Part shown: in pieces, positions 1 to 8,359 of the stretch
Layout of the letters: every line of letters starts with the position of its first letter
Position numbering within the stretch: the first letter of the stretch is position 1
Source: Polaromonas sp.
GTDB lineage: Bacteria; Pseudomonadota; Gammaproteobacteria; Burkholderiales; Burkholderiaceae_C
DNA: 37,934 bases
Assembly: GCA_013824015.1 (NCBI GenBank)
Contig: PNNC01000228.1
Span: 1-37,934 of the forward strand
Reading direction: 5' to 3'
Made by a program: the position numbers and the translations under genes
Notes under the pieces: generated by a model
What the model was told of the DNA's origin: nothing
What the model saw: the letters and a program-made list of their open reading frames with translations, nothing else
Database searches by the model: none

Positions 1-246
1 TTTGAGGGCGGCGCTGCAGACACGCCAGTTGTGCAGGCGCAGGCTGGCCACCGGCGCTTCCCCCGAGCCGAAGTGCCGCACCGAGCCGTCCGGCAACTGC
101 ACATGCAGCGTGCCGTGTTTCAGGCGCGTGAGCAGTTGCAGCACGGTGCGTGCGGCGGCGGGTGTGCCGCCTGGCAGCGCCAGTGACGACAGCGCCGGGG
201 ACAGGCGCGAGGCGGTGGATGACGAGGGGTTGCTGGCTGTATTCAT
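1..246 (-). CDS. cfa: Cyclopropane-fatty-acyl-phospholipid synthase family protein, N-terminal 82 residues (cut by window edge)
   Basis: This family transfers a methylene or methyl group from S-adenosylmethionine to unsaturated acyl chains of membrane phospholipids. Only the N-terminal region is in the window; the SAM-binding domain lies beyond base 1. The visible part has a Ser/Ala/Pro-rich start, then an N-terminal domain with motifs usual in these proteins (LHVQLPDGSVRHFGSG near residues 47-62 and LRLHNWRV near 69-76). The start is set by context: its ATG at 246-244 overlaps the TGA of the DUF1365 gene in an ATGA, so translation is probably coupled. The order FAD oxidoreductase, DUF1365, cfa recurs in many proteobacteria, often under stress-responsive sigma control in alpha-proteobacteria. 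The family call leans on both the partial sequence and this gene order. Confidence 0.8.
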   Translation of the reverse strand, partial: MNTASNPSSSTASRLSPALSSLALPGGTPAAARTVLQLLTRLKHGTLHVQLPDGSVRHFGSGEAPVASLRLHNWRVCSAALK

Positions 247-1094
247 CGGGTGACAAAGCTTTTGGGGGGCGCGGGTTTGCGGACAAAAGGGATGCGTTTG
301 CACCACAGGCGCAAGGCTTGCCAGTGGATGCGTGCGACCACACCGTAGGTCATGGCCGGGTAGCGCCACAGCGCGCGGCGCAGGCTGGCAGGTGTCAGCG
401 CCACCAGCGTGCCGCCCACGCTGGTTTCCAGCAGCGGGCCGGCGTCGTCGTCGTAGTCGATACGCGCAACGGTTTTTTGCAGGCCGTCGTTGTGGATGCG
501 CATGAAGCGAAAGCGGTAGCGGCCTTCGACCCTGCAGAAGGGCGAGACGTGAAACACCTTGTCGGCGCTGAGTTCCTGGCCGTAGTGCGGATGCTCCAGC
601 AGGTAGCAATGCCGCTCGCCGAAGGTGTTGTTGACCTCGACAACAATGGCGCGCAGGCTGCCGTCGATGCGGTGGCAGTACCAGAAGCTCACCGGCTTGA
701 AGGTGTGGCCAAAGATGCGCGGGTAGGTGTGCAGCCAGAGTTCGCCCAGGGCATCGGTGATGCCTTCGCGGCGCAGCAAGTCATCGAGCCAGCTCACGCA
801 GTTGGCGCGGCCGTCGCCGTGGTCGCTGTCAAAAAAGCTCAGGGCGGCCCGGCGGTTGCGCGCCAGTGCGCCGCTGCCATGGGCTTTCATGCTGCGCAGC
901 GGCAGCATCAGAAAATAGGTGGGGTAGGCAAAGGCGTTACGGGCCGGCTTCAGGCGGGTGTGGCGCACCTGGCCGAAACCGATCAGCGGCGTGTGTGCTT
1001 CCGGGGGCGCGCTGCGCTGGAGGCCCGGCCCGGCAGCCTCCGTGGCCCCGGCGGGGGCCGAGGGCGCCCAGGCGCTCGTGGCCGGGGTGATCAT
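243..1094 (-). CDS. DUF1365 domain-containing protein
   Basis: A 283-residue protein of the DUF1365 family, whose biochemical role is unsettled; it is nearly always encoded between an FAD-dependent oxidoreductase and a cyclopropane-fatty-acyl synthase, so a part in acyl-chain modification is inferred. Visible family features are the early GFGQVRHTRLKPARNAFAYP stretch, the FGHTFKPVSFWYCHR segment and NTFGERHCYLL. A longer reading frame exists from a TTG at 1112, but the ATG at 1094 overlaps the stop of the upstream FAD gene (ATGA) and is the better start. The 3' end overlaps cfa in the same way, so three genes are joined by two 4-bp overlaps. There is no signal peptide and no obvious membrane segment. 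Confidence 0.88.
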   Translation of the reverse strand: MITPATSAWAPSAPAGATEAAGPGLQRSAPPEAHTPLIGFGQVRHTRLKPARNAFAYPTYFLMLPLRSMKAHGSGALARNRRAALSFFDSDHGDGRANCVSWLDDLLRREGITDALGELWLHTYPRIFGHTFKPVSFWYCHRIDGSLRAIVVEVNNTFGERHCYLLEHPHYGQELSADKVFHVSPFCRVEGRYRFRFMRIHNDGLQKTVARIDYDDDAGPLLETSVGGTLVALTPASLRRALWRYPAMTYGVVARIHWQALRLWCKRIPFVRKPAPPKSFVTR

Positions 1095-2431
1095 GCGGTG
1101 ATCCCCTCGCAATCGCCGAGCACCAGGCGGGCCGCTTCGAGGCCGGACTTCAGGCCGTCTTCATGAAAACCGTAGCCGGTCCAGGCGCCGCAGAAATAGC
1201 TGTGTTGCCGGCCCTGCAATGCGGGCAGGGCCTGCTGCGCGCGGATCGCCGCCGCGTCAAACACCGGGTGGGCGTAGTCGAATTCGCCCAGTACCTGGTC
1301 AGGCCTGATCGGCTGCACCGGGTTCAGGGAGACCACCACCGATTGCTCAAAAGGCAGGGGCTGCAACATGTTGAGCAGGTAGTGCAGGCACACCTGGGTC
1401 GATTCGCGCTGGCGATCGGGCGCGCGTTCGTAGTTCCACGCCGCCCAGGCCAGCTTGTTGGCCGGCAGCACCGAGGTGTCGGTGTGCAGCACCGCGCGGT
1501 TCGGCTGGTAGCCGATGGCGCCCAGCACGGCGCGTTCGTCGGGGGCCGCGTCGGCCAGCAGCGCCAGCGACTGGTCCGAATGCGCCGCCAGCACCACCTT
1601 GTCGAAGGTTTCGCTCTGGCCATGGGCCACCAGGGTCACGCCGCCGCGCAGCAGGCCGGCATCGCGTGTGATGCGCTGCACCGGCGTGTTCAGGCGTTTG
1701 TCGCTGATGCCGGCGATGATTTTTTCGACGTAATTCCGGGCGCCGCCGGTGACGGTCCACCACTGCGGCCGGTTCGCCACCTGGATCAGGCCATGGTTAT
1801 GGCAGAAGCGGATCATGGTGGCCACCGGAAACTGCAGCATCTGGTCGGTCGGGCAGGACCAGATGCAGCCGAGCATGGGCAGGAAATACCAGTCGCGGAA
1901 TTCGTCCGAGTACCGGCCCTGTTCGAGGAACTCGCCGAGCGGCTGCAGCATGGCGGCCTCGGCATGGCTTTCGGCCAGCGCGCTGGCCTGGCGGTTGAAA
2001 CGCACGATGTCGCGCAACATGCGCAGGAATTTCCAGTCCAGCAGGTTGCGCCGTTGCGCGAACACCGTGTTGAGGCTGGAGCCGCTCCATTCGAGGTTGC
2101 GCCCCGGCGACACCCCCGGCACCTTGACCGAAAACGACATGTCGGATCTGGCGGTCGCCACGCCCAGTTCCTGAAACAGGCGGATCAGGTTCGGATAGGT
2201 GCGCTCATTGAACACCAGAAAGCCGGTGTCCACGCCGTGGCTGACCGGCCCGCCCGCGCTGGGCAGGGTGACGTCGACGGTATGGGTATGGCCACCGAAA
2301 TAACTGCCGGCTTCAAACAGCGTGATGTCGGCCTGCCCCTGGAGGGCATGGGCCACGGCCAGGCCCGAGATGCCGGAGCCAACGATGGCGATCCGGGGAC
2401 GGGCGGGTGAGGAGAGGCTGGCGTTCGCCAT
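1091..2431 (-). CDS. FAD/NAD(P)-binding oxidoreductase (amine-oxidase-like, COG2907 type)
   Basis: A 446-residue flavoprotein. The N-terminus carries a Rossmann dinucleotide-binding motif, IAIVGSGISGLA, with glycines at about residues 18, 20 and 23, followed by an acidic residue in LFEAGSYFGGHTHTV, typical of flavin amine-oxidase/desaturase-like enzymes. Its substrate is unknown; clustering with DUF1365 and cfa points to oxidation or desaturation of lipid acyl chains (inference). An in-frame ATG at 2521 would add 30 residues rich in Pro and Arg encoded by a polypurine/polypyrimidine tract; I prefer 2431 because the Rossmann fold starts close behind it. The stop overlaps the DUF1365 start. It is first in the operon, preceded by a 340-bp gap. 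Confidence 0.85.
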   Translation of the reverse strand: MANASLSSPARPRIAIVGSGISGLAVAHALQGQADITLFEAGSYFGGHTHTVDVTLPSAGGPVSHGVDTGFLVFNERTYPNLIRLFQELGVATARSDMSFSVKVPGVSPGRNLEWSGSSLNTVFAQRRNLLDWKFLRMLRDIVRFNRQASALAESHAEAAMLQPLGEFLEQGRYSDEFRDWYFLPMLGCIWSCPTDQMLQFPVATMIRFCHNHGLIQVANRPQWWTVTGGARNYVEKIIAGISDKRLNTPVQRITRDAGLLRGGVTLVAHGQSETFDKVVLAAHSDQSLALLADAAPDERAVLGAIGYQPNRAVLHTDTSVLPANKLAWAAWNYERAPDRQRESTQVCLHYLLNMLQPLPFEQSVVVSLNPVQPIRPDQVLGEFDYAHPVFDAAAIRAQQALPALQGRQHSYFCGAWTGYGFHEDGLKSGLEAARLVLGDCEGITA

Positions 2432-2480
2432 CTCAACAGCCGGAAGATAAAAATGCTGCGAAGCGCCCCGGCGCGAACAA

Positions 2481-2502
2481 GGGAGGGAGGGAGGAGGAGG
2501 AG
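2481..2502 (+). repeat. Polypurine G-rich tract
   Basis: Three GGG runs followed by three GG runs, each separated by a single A, on the plus strand. This can form a two-layer G-quadruplex or a triplex-prone polypurine:polypyrimidine stretch. On the minus strand it gives a CU-rich leader 50-72 nt upstream of the FAD gene ATG. Confidence 0.6.
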
Positions 2503-2553
2503 AACCGCCCCGGGATTGCATCCTGGCCGCAGGGGCCGGGAAGTCTTCGCAAC

Positions 2554-2596
2554 AAAAAAACGGTAGGACCGGAACGGCGCGGGAGGCGCTGTTCCG
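2554..2596 (-). terminator. Candidate terminator or attenuator hairpin
   Basis: Arms at 2570-2580 and 2586-2596 pair over 11 positions (10 Watson-Crick, one G-T) around a 5-nt loop. On the minus strand the stem is followed after 9 nt by seven T's (2560-2554). The gap between stem and T-run is longer than in a textbook terminator. It lies about 180 nt after the peroxidase stop and 120 nt before the FAD gene, so it could end the peroxidase transcript or attenuate read-through into the lipid operon. Confidence 0.45.
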
Positions 2597-2771
2597 ATGC
2601 CTGTCTGAGCTGATTCACATGCGCGCAGTTCCCCCGGAATGCAAATGGCATCGCGTAAAGATTTGTGAAGGAACTCAGGTGCACGGTGGAAAACAGTCTT
2701 TGAAAAGAAGTAAAAAAGGCTTAATTTTTGAAAGTATAAAACCTGTTGGTCGAATTATTACCGATTGGTAA

Positions 2772-3359
2772 TTATTTTACCAGCAGCTTTTTTTCTATTT
2801 CCTGGAGGAAGGCCGGACTGCCGGGCGCCACGCTGCTGCCAAAGCTGCTGATTTCCAGGCCATCGCGCGACACCACGTACTTGTGAAAATTCCAGCGCGG
2901 CGCGCTGCCGGTCCGTTCGGCCAGCTGCCGGTACAGCGGATTGGCGCTTTTCCCGGTGACAGCGGACTTGGCAAACATCGGAAATTTCACGCCAAAGGTG
3001 TTTTCGCAGAAGTTGGCGATGTCCTGGTTGCTGCCGCTCTCCTGCGAGAAGTCATTGGACGGAAAACCCAGCACCACCAGGCCCTTGTCGCGGTATTTGG
3101 CATACAGGGCCTCGAGGCCGGCATATTGCGACGTGAAACCGCAGAAGCTGGCGGTGTTGACAACCACCAGCACCTTGCCGCTGTATTGGCACAAGGCCTG
3201 GGGTTTTTCATCCTGCAGGCGCAAAAAGCTGTGCTGCAGCAGCGGCGCACAGCTGGGGGCCGGTGTGGCGGCGGCTGGCGTGGCCGCATGGACCGGCGCC
3301 AGTGCCATGCCGCCCAGCAGGACGGCAGTGATCAGGGTGCTGAATGAAACGCGGGTCAT
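2772..3359 (-). CDS. Exported glutathione peroxidase family protein (Cys type)
   Basis: A 195-residue peroxidase that reduces hydroperoxides. Residues 1-25 look like a Sec signal peptide ending in VHA-A, so the protein is probably periplasmic. The peroxidatic residue is Cys73 in NTASFCGFTSQY, where animal enzymes have selenocysteine. Cys118 in IANFCENTFGVKFPMF sits where thioredoxin-dependent members keep the resolving cysteine, so a two-cysteine mechanism is likely. WNF (Trp156, Asn157) of the catalytic tetrad is present; the tetrad Gln is replaced by Asp103 in FPSNDF, a variation I associate with bacterial members. Two further cysteines (37 and 57) lie in the mature N-terminus. A GGAAG Shine-Dalgarno sequence lies upstream of the ATG. 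It stands alone, divergent from the di-iron protein gene. Confidence 0.9.
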   Translation of the reverse strand: MTRVSFSTLITAVLLGGMALAPVHAATPAAATPAPSCAPLLQHSFLRLQDEKPQALCQYSGKVLVVVNTASFCGFTSQYAGLEALYAKYRDKGLVVLGFPSNDFSQESGSNQDIANFCENTFGVKFPMFAKSAVTGKSANPLYRQLAERTGSAPRWNFHKYVVSRDGLEISSFGSSVAPGSPAFLQEIEKKLLVK

Positions 3360-3632
3360 GACAGGGCTTCCAGTTCAAAAAAGGGTTACAGCGCCGGTCA
3401 TTGTGGTCCCGGCGGGCTGGCGCCTCTGACGAGTACGCACAAGGGGGTCTGCCAGATTCAGCGGCTTTGGCCGCTACCCAGCGCAGCCGAAACCGTGTAG
3501 AACGCTTAAAGAAGACCAAACGCGCATCAATCTGCAGGAAATGGCCGCAAAAGGCCTTGGGTCGCGGATTGTCATATTCACCGCCTAAAATCGCGCTAAA
3601 ACCAAGTCGGCGAGCGCCACGTAAGGAGTCAC

Positions 3633-4505
3633 ATGCTTTACCCAGAACTTTTCAAGCAACTCGAATCCGTCCGCTGGGACATGGACAAGGACATTCCGTG
3701 GGCCAGCTTCGACGCGTCCAGGCTCACCGATGAACAGGCGCAGACGATCAAGATGAATGCCATCACCGAGTGGTCCGCATTGCCCGCCACCGAGATGTTC
3801 CTGCGCGACAACAAGGACGACAGCGATTTTTCGGCCTTCATGTCGATCTGGTTTTTCGAAGAGCAAAAACATTCGCTGGTCCTGATGGAGTACCTGCGGC
3901 GCTTTCGGCCCGATCTGGCGCCGACGGAAAAGGAATTGCACGAGGTGCGCTTCGAGTTTGAGCCGGCGCCGGCGCTGGAGACCCTGATGCTGCATTTCTG
4001 CGGTGAAATCCGCCTGAACCACTGGTACCGGCGCGCCAGCGAATGGCACACCGAGCCGGTCATCAAGCAGATCTACACCCAGCTCAGCCAGGACGAGGCG
4101 CGCCACGGCGGCGCTTACCTGCGCTACATGAAGCGCGCGATCAACAACTTCGGCAATGATGCCCGTGCCGCCTTCACCAAGGTCGGTGTGCTGATGGCCA
4201 GCGCCCGCCGCACCGCGCAGGCGCTGCACCCGACCAATCTGCACGTCAACAAGGACCTGTTCCCGCGCGACACCATCCAGTCGCGCCTGCCGGATCCCGA
4301 GTGGCTGGAGCACTGGCTGGACAAGCAGATCAACTTCGATGCGGTCTGGGAGGGCAAGGTGGTCGAACGCATCCTGCACAACATGAGCCTGCTGATGAAC
4401 CAGAGTTTCAAGACCGTGCAGGAGCTCAACCGCTACCGCAAGGAATTGAGCCGGGAAATCGCCGGCTCGATCGCGGTCAAGCCGGCGGCAGCGACCGGCG
4501 TTTGA
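3633..4505 (+). CDS. Ferritin-like di-iron carboxylate protein
   Basis: A 290-residue, mostly helical protein with the hallmarks of a ferritin-like/acyl-ACP-desaturase-like di-iron site: E77-x-x-H80 in FFEEQKHS, E155-x-x-H158 in QDEARHGG, and probable additional ligands among Glu46, Glu54 and Glu125. It resembles proteins annotated as ferritin or ferritin-like in Burkholderiales, but the length and ExxH pair arrangement fit an oxygen-activating enzyme at least as well as iron storage. No signal peptide is seen, so it is likely cytoplasmic. The start is supported by a strong AAGGAG 6 nt before the ATG. rfaE2 follows after 29 bp and may be cotranscribed. The substrate is unknown. Confidence 0.75.
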   Translation: MLYPELFKQLESVRWDMDKDIPWASFDASRLTDEQAQTIKMNAITEWSALPATEMFLRDNKDDSDFSAFMSIWFFEEQKHSLVLMEYLRRFRPDLAPTEKELHEVRFEFEPAPALETLMLHFCGEIRLNHWYRRASEWHTEPVIKQIYTQLSQDEARHGGAYLRYMKRAINNFGNDARAAFTKVGVLMASARRTAQALHPTNLHVNKDLFPRDTIQSRLPDPEWLEHWLDKQINFDAVWEGKVVERILHNMSLLMNQSFKTVQELNRYRKELSREIAGSIAVKPAAATGV

Positions 4506-4534
4506 CGCAGCACGCCTTCCGTTAAAGTGGCGGG

Positions 4535-5038
4535 ATGCACAGTGCGTCCCCTGCCCCCCTTTCCCCCTTCCTCGACAAAATCGTTGCGCGCGCGCAAGCT
4601 GCGCAGCGCGTCGCCGCGCTGCCCCGGCCGGTGGTGTTCACCAACGGCGTGTTCGACGTGCTGCACCGCGGCCATGCAACTTACCTGGCCGCCGCGCGCG
4701 CGCTGGGCGGCAGCCTGGTGGTCGGGATCAACAGCGACGCCTCGGCGCGGCGCCTCGGCAAGGGGCCGGACCGGCCGCTGAACAACGAGCAGGACCGCGC
4801 CGCGCTGATCGCGGCGCTCGAGTCGGTGAGTCTGGTGACCTGGTTTGACGAAGACACGCCGCTGGCGCTGATCACCGCGCTGAAGCCGGACATCCTGGTC
4901 AAGGGCGGCGACTACAACATGGACAACCTGGCCGAAACCGCGGTTGTCAGGGCCTATGGCGGCACGGCGCTGGCCATCCCGTTTGTGGACGGTTACTCCA
5001 CCACCGCGCTGGTACAAAAAATCCGGCAGGCCCGCTGA
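4535..5038 (+). CDS. rfaE2: D-glycero-beta-D-manno-heptose 1-phosphate adenylyltransferase
   Basis: A 167-residue nucleotidyltransferase equal to the C-terminal domain of HldE. It makes ADP-D-glycero-beta-D-manno-heptose from ATP and the heptose 1-phosphate, supplying heptose for the LPS inner core in the cytoplasm. The cytidylyltransferase-like fold is shown by VVFTNGVFDVLHRGHATYL (about residues 33-51) with the HxGH ATP-binding motif, by GINSD at about 64-68, by DILVKGGDY and by the C-terminal GYSTTALVQKIR. The separate, kinase-less form of this enzyme is usual in beta-proteobacteria. It ends 32 bp before a dispersed repeat. Confidence 0.93.
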   Translation: MHSASPAPLSPFLDKIVARAQAAQRVAALPRPVVFTNGVFDVLHRGHATYLAAARALGGSLVVGINSDASARRLGKGPDRPLNNEQDRAALIAALESVSLVTWFDEDTPLALITALKPDILVKGGDYNMDNLAETAVVRAYGGTALAIPFVDGYSTTALVQKIRQAR

Positions 5039-5070
5039 GCCGGCCGTCGGCACCTTTCCGGGTCGTGGTT

Positions 5071-5119
5071 GCTATCAAATACATAGCTGTCGGCGCACGT
5101 CACATAAGGGCTGGAGGCC
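5071..5119 (+). repeat. Dispersed GCTAT repeat, copy 1
   Basis: GCTAT and ATAGC arms enclose a 7-nt loop (5071-5087), followed by 20 nt starting with TG, then GGGCTGGAGGCC (5108-5119). The copy lies between the convergent 3' ends of rfaE2 and the RND permease gene. Confidence 0.85.
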
Positions 5120-5165
5120 ATTTCCTTTAACGATGGTGCATGGCTTCCGGCCACCCGGCCAGGTC

Positions 5166-8100
5166 TCAGGGCGCGGGCAACGCCGCCGGCCGGGCGTCGG
5201 TTTCCAGCCGCGGTTCCGGCTCTGCGCCCGGAGTGTGCCTCAGCAATTTCGCCGACTGCCGCTTGAACCACGCCCCAATATCGTCCACGTAGGTAAACAC
5301 TGCCGGGATGACCAGCAGACTGAGAAAGGTGGAGGTGATCAGGCCGCCAATGACCGCCACAGCCATGGGTGAACGGAAGCTGCTGTCGGCCGCGCCCCAG
5401 CTCAGGGCGATCGGCATCATGCCTGCGCCCATGGCAATGGTGGTCATGACAATCGGGCGGGCCCGCTTGTGACAGGCGTCCAGCAAGGCCTCCAGGCGTG
5501 ACATGGGCGGCTGTTCGGGCTGGCTTTCGGTGGCTGCGCGTCCGCGGCGAGCCTCGATGGCGTATTCAACCAGCAAGATGGAGTTCTTGGTGGCCACGCC
5601 CATCAGCATGATCAGGCCAATCAGCGAGGGCATCGAGAACGACTTGTCCGCGATCAGCAAACCGACAAACGCGCCGCCCAATGACAAAGGCAGCGCTGCC
5701 AGGATCGTCACCGGGTGCAGGAAGCCCTTGAACAGCAGCACCAGCACGATGTAAATGCAAAGCACACCGGTGAGCATGGCCAGCCCGAAACTCGCAAACA
5801 GCTCGCCCATGACCTCGGCGTCGCCAATGACCACCTGCTTGACGCCGGCCGGCAGGTTCACGATGGCCGGCAATTTCTCAACGGCGACAGTCACGTCGCC
5901 CAGCGCCAGCCCCGAGAGCTCCACTTCAAACTGCACATTGCGGGAGCGGTTGAACCGGTCGATCACGGCCGGTCCGCCGGCCATCTCGACCTTGGCGACC
6001 TGCCCCAGCATGACGGGCCCGACACCGGGCTTGGTGCTGGGCACCATCAGGCGCTCCAGGGTGGCCAGGTCGGACTTGGCATCATCGGCCAGGCGGACAA
6101 CGATGGGGATCTGGCGTTGCGACAGGTTCAGCTTGGGCAGCGCGGCGTCGTAGTCGCCGACGGTGGCAATGCGCAGCGTCTCGCCAATGGCGGCACTGGT
6201 GACACCCAGATCGGCCATGCGCGCGAAGTCGGGCCGCACCGTCACTTCGGGTCGCACCAGCGAGGCACTGGAGGCGACCGAGCCCAGGCCGGGAATGGTG
6301 CGCAGGTCTTTTTCCAGTGCCGTCGCCGCGTTGGCCAGTGCCACCGGGTCTTCGCCGGTCAGTGCCAGAACGTACTTCTCGCCCGAGCCGCCCAGGCCCA
6401 CCTTGCTGCGCACGCCGGGCACGTTTTCCAGCGCCCTGCGGATCTCGTTTTCAATGCCCTGCTTGCGCGGGCGTTCGCCGCGCTCGGCCAGCAGGATGGT
6501 GAGTGTGGCCTTGCGGGTTTCGGCGGCGCCGCCCGGCGCAAACGGGTCGCTGCCGGCCGCGCCGCCGCCTATGGTGGTGTAGATGCTTTTGACATGCGGG
6601 ACGCTGGCAATCAGGCTGCGCGCCAGTTCGGCGGCCGCTTTGGTCTCGGTCAGGCGGGTGCCGGGCGGCAACTCCAGATAAACCTGGGTTTGCGAGTTGT
6701 CATCGGGCGGAACGAAGCCGGTGGGCAGCAGCGGGATCAGCATCAGGGAGCCGATGAAGAAGGCGCCGGCCGCCGCACTGGTGATGAACCGGTGCTGAAT
6801 GCACCAGCTGCTGGCGCGCATGTACCAGCGCATGGCCGCACCGTCGTTTTCAACGTAATTGACGATGGGCTTGAGGATGTAGGCAGCCATCATGGGTGTG
6901 AGCATGCGTGCCACCACCAGCGAGGCAAACACGGCAAGCGAGGCGGTCCAGCCAAACTGCTTGAAGAACTTGCCGGCGATCCCGCTCATGAAGGCGGTCG
7001 GCAGAAACACGGCGATCAGGGTGAACGTCGTCGCGATCACGGCCAGGCCAATTTCATCGGCCGCTTCCATTGCCGCCTGGTAGGGCGTCTTGCCCATGCG
7101 CAGGTGGCGAACGATGTTTTCCACCTCCACAATGGCGTCGTCGACCAGGATGCCGATCACCAGGCTGAGCGCCAGCAGGGTCACGACGTTGATCGAAAAC
7201 CCGAGGTAGTTCATGCCGATAAATGCAGGGATCACGGACAGTGGCAGGGCAACAGCCGAGACAAAGGTGGCGCGCCAGTCGCGCAAAAACAGCCACACCA
7301 CCAGCACCGCCAGCAAGCCGCCTTCAATCAGCAAGGTCAGGGAGGCGCTGTATTCCTCTTCCACCGGGGTCACGAAGTCGAAGGCCTCGGTCAGTTCGAT
7401 GTCGGGACGGCTCTGCTGCAGCGCTTGCAGGGCGGCGCGTACGCCGCGTCCGGCCTCGACCTCGCTGGCGCCCTTGCTGCGCGCCACTTCAAACCCGACC
7501 ACCGGCACGCCGTTGAGCAGGGCCGTCGAGCGCTGCTCGGCAATGGTGTCCTGCACATCGGCCACCTGGCCCAGGCGGACCTTGCGCCCGTCGCCGACCG
7601 CCAGCTCCAGCGAAGCCAGCTCGGCGGCCGATTTGACGGTGGCCAGCGTGCGCACGGGTTGCTCGCTGGTGCCCACGTCGGTGCGGCCGCCGGCGGTGTC
7701 CATTTGCACCTGGCTGAGCTGGCGCGAGATGGTGGCGGCACTCACGCCCAGCGAAGCCATTTTGGCGGTATCCAGCGCAATACGCACTTCACGGCTGACC
7801 CCGCCCACACGGGTGATGGCGCCCACACCGGGCACGGCCAGCAGGCGGCGTGTCAGTGTGTCATCGACGAACCAGGAGAGGGCTTCGTCGTCCATCTGCT
7901 TGCTGCGGATGGTGTAGGCGAGCACCGGTGAGGCCGCCAGGTTGACCTTGTTCACGATGGGGTCGCGCACATCGGAGGGCAGGTCGGCCCGCACCTGCTG
8001 CACCGCAGAGCGCACCTCGTCGAGTGCCTCCTGCGTGGATTTTTCCAGGCGAAACTCGGCGGTGATGGTCGCCGCGCCGTCCTGCACCTTGGTGTAGATG

Positions 8101-8336
8101 TTTTTCAGGCCCTGAATTGACGCGATGGCGTTTTCAATCTTGCGGGCGACGTCGGTCTCCAGCTGCGCCGGCGAGGCGCCGGGCAGGCTGGCCGAAATCG
8201 TGATGTTGGGGACGTCGAGATCCGGAAAATTCTGCACCTTCATGTTCTGGTAGCTGAGCACGCCGGCAAAACACAGCAGCACAAAAAACATGATGGCGGG
8301 AATCGGGTTGCGGATGCACCAGGCGGAAACGTTCAT
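5166..8336 (-). CDS. RND efflux permease, inner membrane (TetR-linked pump)
   Basis: A 1056-residue resistance-nodulation-division transporter that exports compounds using the proton gradient, as the inner-membrane trimer of a tripartite pump. The N-terminal hydrophobic helix (IPAIMFFVLLCFAGVLSY) is followed by a porter domain, a membrane domain, a second porter domain and a second membrane domain. The proton-relay residues are visible: Asp399-Asp400 in GILVDDAIVEVENI and Lys917 in GVATKNSILLVEY. The start at 8336 has GGAG six nt upstream; the ATG at 8351 would contain this Shine-Dalgarno sequence and is rejected. It is the last gene of the operon, 23 bp after the adaptor gene. Substrates cannot be told from sequence. 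Confidence 0.95.
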   Translation of the reverse strand: MNVSAWCIRNPIPAIMFFVLLCFAGVLSYQNMKVQNFPDLDVPNITISASLPGASPAQLETDVARKIENAIASIQGLKNIYTKVQDGAATITAEFRLEKSTQEALDEVRSAVQQVRADLPSDVRDPIVNKVNLAASPVLAYTIRSKQMDDEALSWFVDDTLTRRLLAVPGVGAITRVGGVSREVRIALDTAKMASLGVSAATISRQLSQVQMDTAGGRTDVGTSEQPVRTLATVKSAAELASLELAVGDGRKVRLGQVADVQDTIAEQRSTALLNGVPVVGFEVARSKGASEVEAGRGVRAALQALQQSRPDIELTEAFDFVTPVEEEYSASLTLLIEGGLLAVLVVWLFLRDWRATFVSAVALPLSVIPAFIGMNYLGFSINVVTLLALSLVIGILVDDAIVEVENIVRHLRMGKTPYQAAMEAADEIGLAVIATTFTLIAVFLPTAFMSGIAGKFFKQFGWTASLAVFASLVVARMLTPMMAAYILKPIVNYVENDGAAMRWYMRASSWCIQHRFITSAAAGAFFIGSLMLIPLLPTGFVPPDDNSQTQVYLELPPGTRLTETKAAAELARSLIASVPHVKSIYTTIGGGAAGSDPFAPGGAAETRKATLTILLAERGERPRKQGIENEIRRALENVPGVRSKVGLGGSGEKYVLALTGEDPVALANAATALEKDLRTIPGLGSVASSASLVRPEVTVRPDFARMADLGVTSAAIGETLRIATVGDYDAALPKLNLSQRQIPIVVRLADDAKSDLATLERLMVPSTKPGVGPVMLGQVAKVEMAGGPAVIDRFNRSRNVQFEVELSGLALGDVTVAVEKLPAIVNLPAGVKQVVIGDAEVMGELFASFGLAMLTGVLCIYIVLVLLFKGFLHPVTILAALPLSLGGAFVGLLIADKSFSMPSLIGLIMLMGVATKNSILLVEYAIEARRGRAATESQPEQPPMSRLEALLDACHKRARPIVMTTIAMGAGMMPIALSWGAADSSFRSPMAVAVIGGLITSTFLSLLVIPAVFTYVDDIGAWFKRQSAKLLRHTPGAEPEPRLETDARPAALPAP

Positions 8337-8359
8337 GCTTTTCTCCGGCACGGGGCCAT

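Larger units (their letters stand above)
2432..2771. other. 340-bp intergenic region with polypurine tract and hairpin
   Basis: No convincing gene lies between the peroxidase stop and the FAD gene start, both on the minus strand. The region becomes AT-rich near 2690-2771, unlike its GC-rich surroundings. On the minus strand a TATACT (2738-2733) could be a -10 element, but I see no good -35 at the right distance. Downstream on that strand come a strong hairpin with a T-run and a CU-rich tract, so the FAD operon may have a long untranslated leader or the segment may hold a separate small RNA. Confidence 0.5.

Noticed and set aside
3569..3591. TTGTCA and TAAAAT as promoter of the di-iron protein gene
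   Set aside because: The spacer is only 11 bp, too short for a normal sigma-70 promoter.
5715..7931. 738-codon plus-strand frame opposite the first RND permease
   Set aside because: Low-complexity His/Gly/Gln composition, no ribosome site and a clear RND gene on the other strand.
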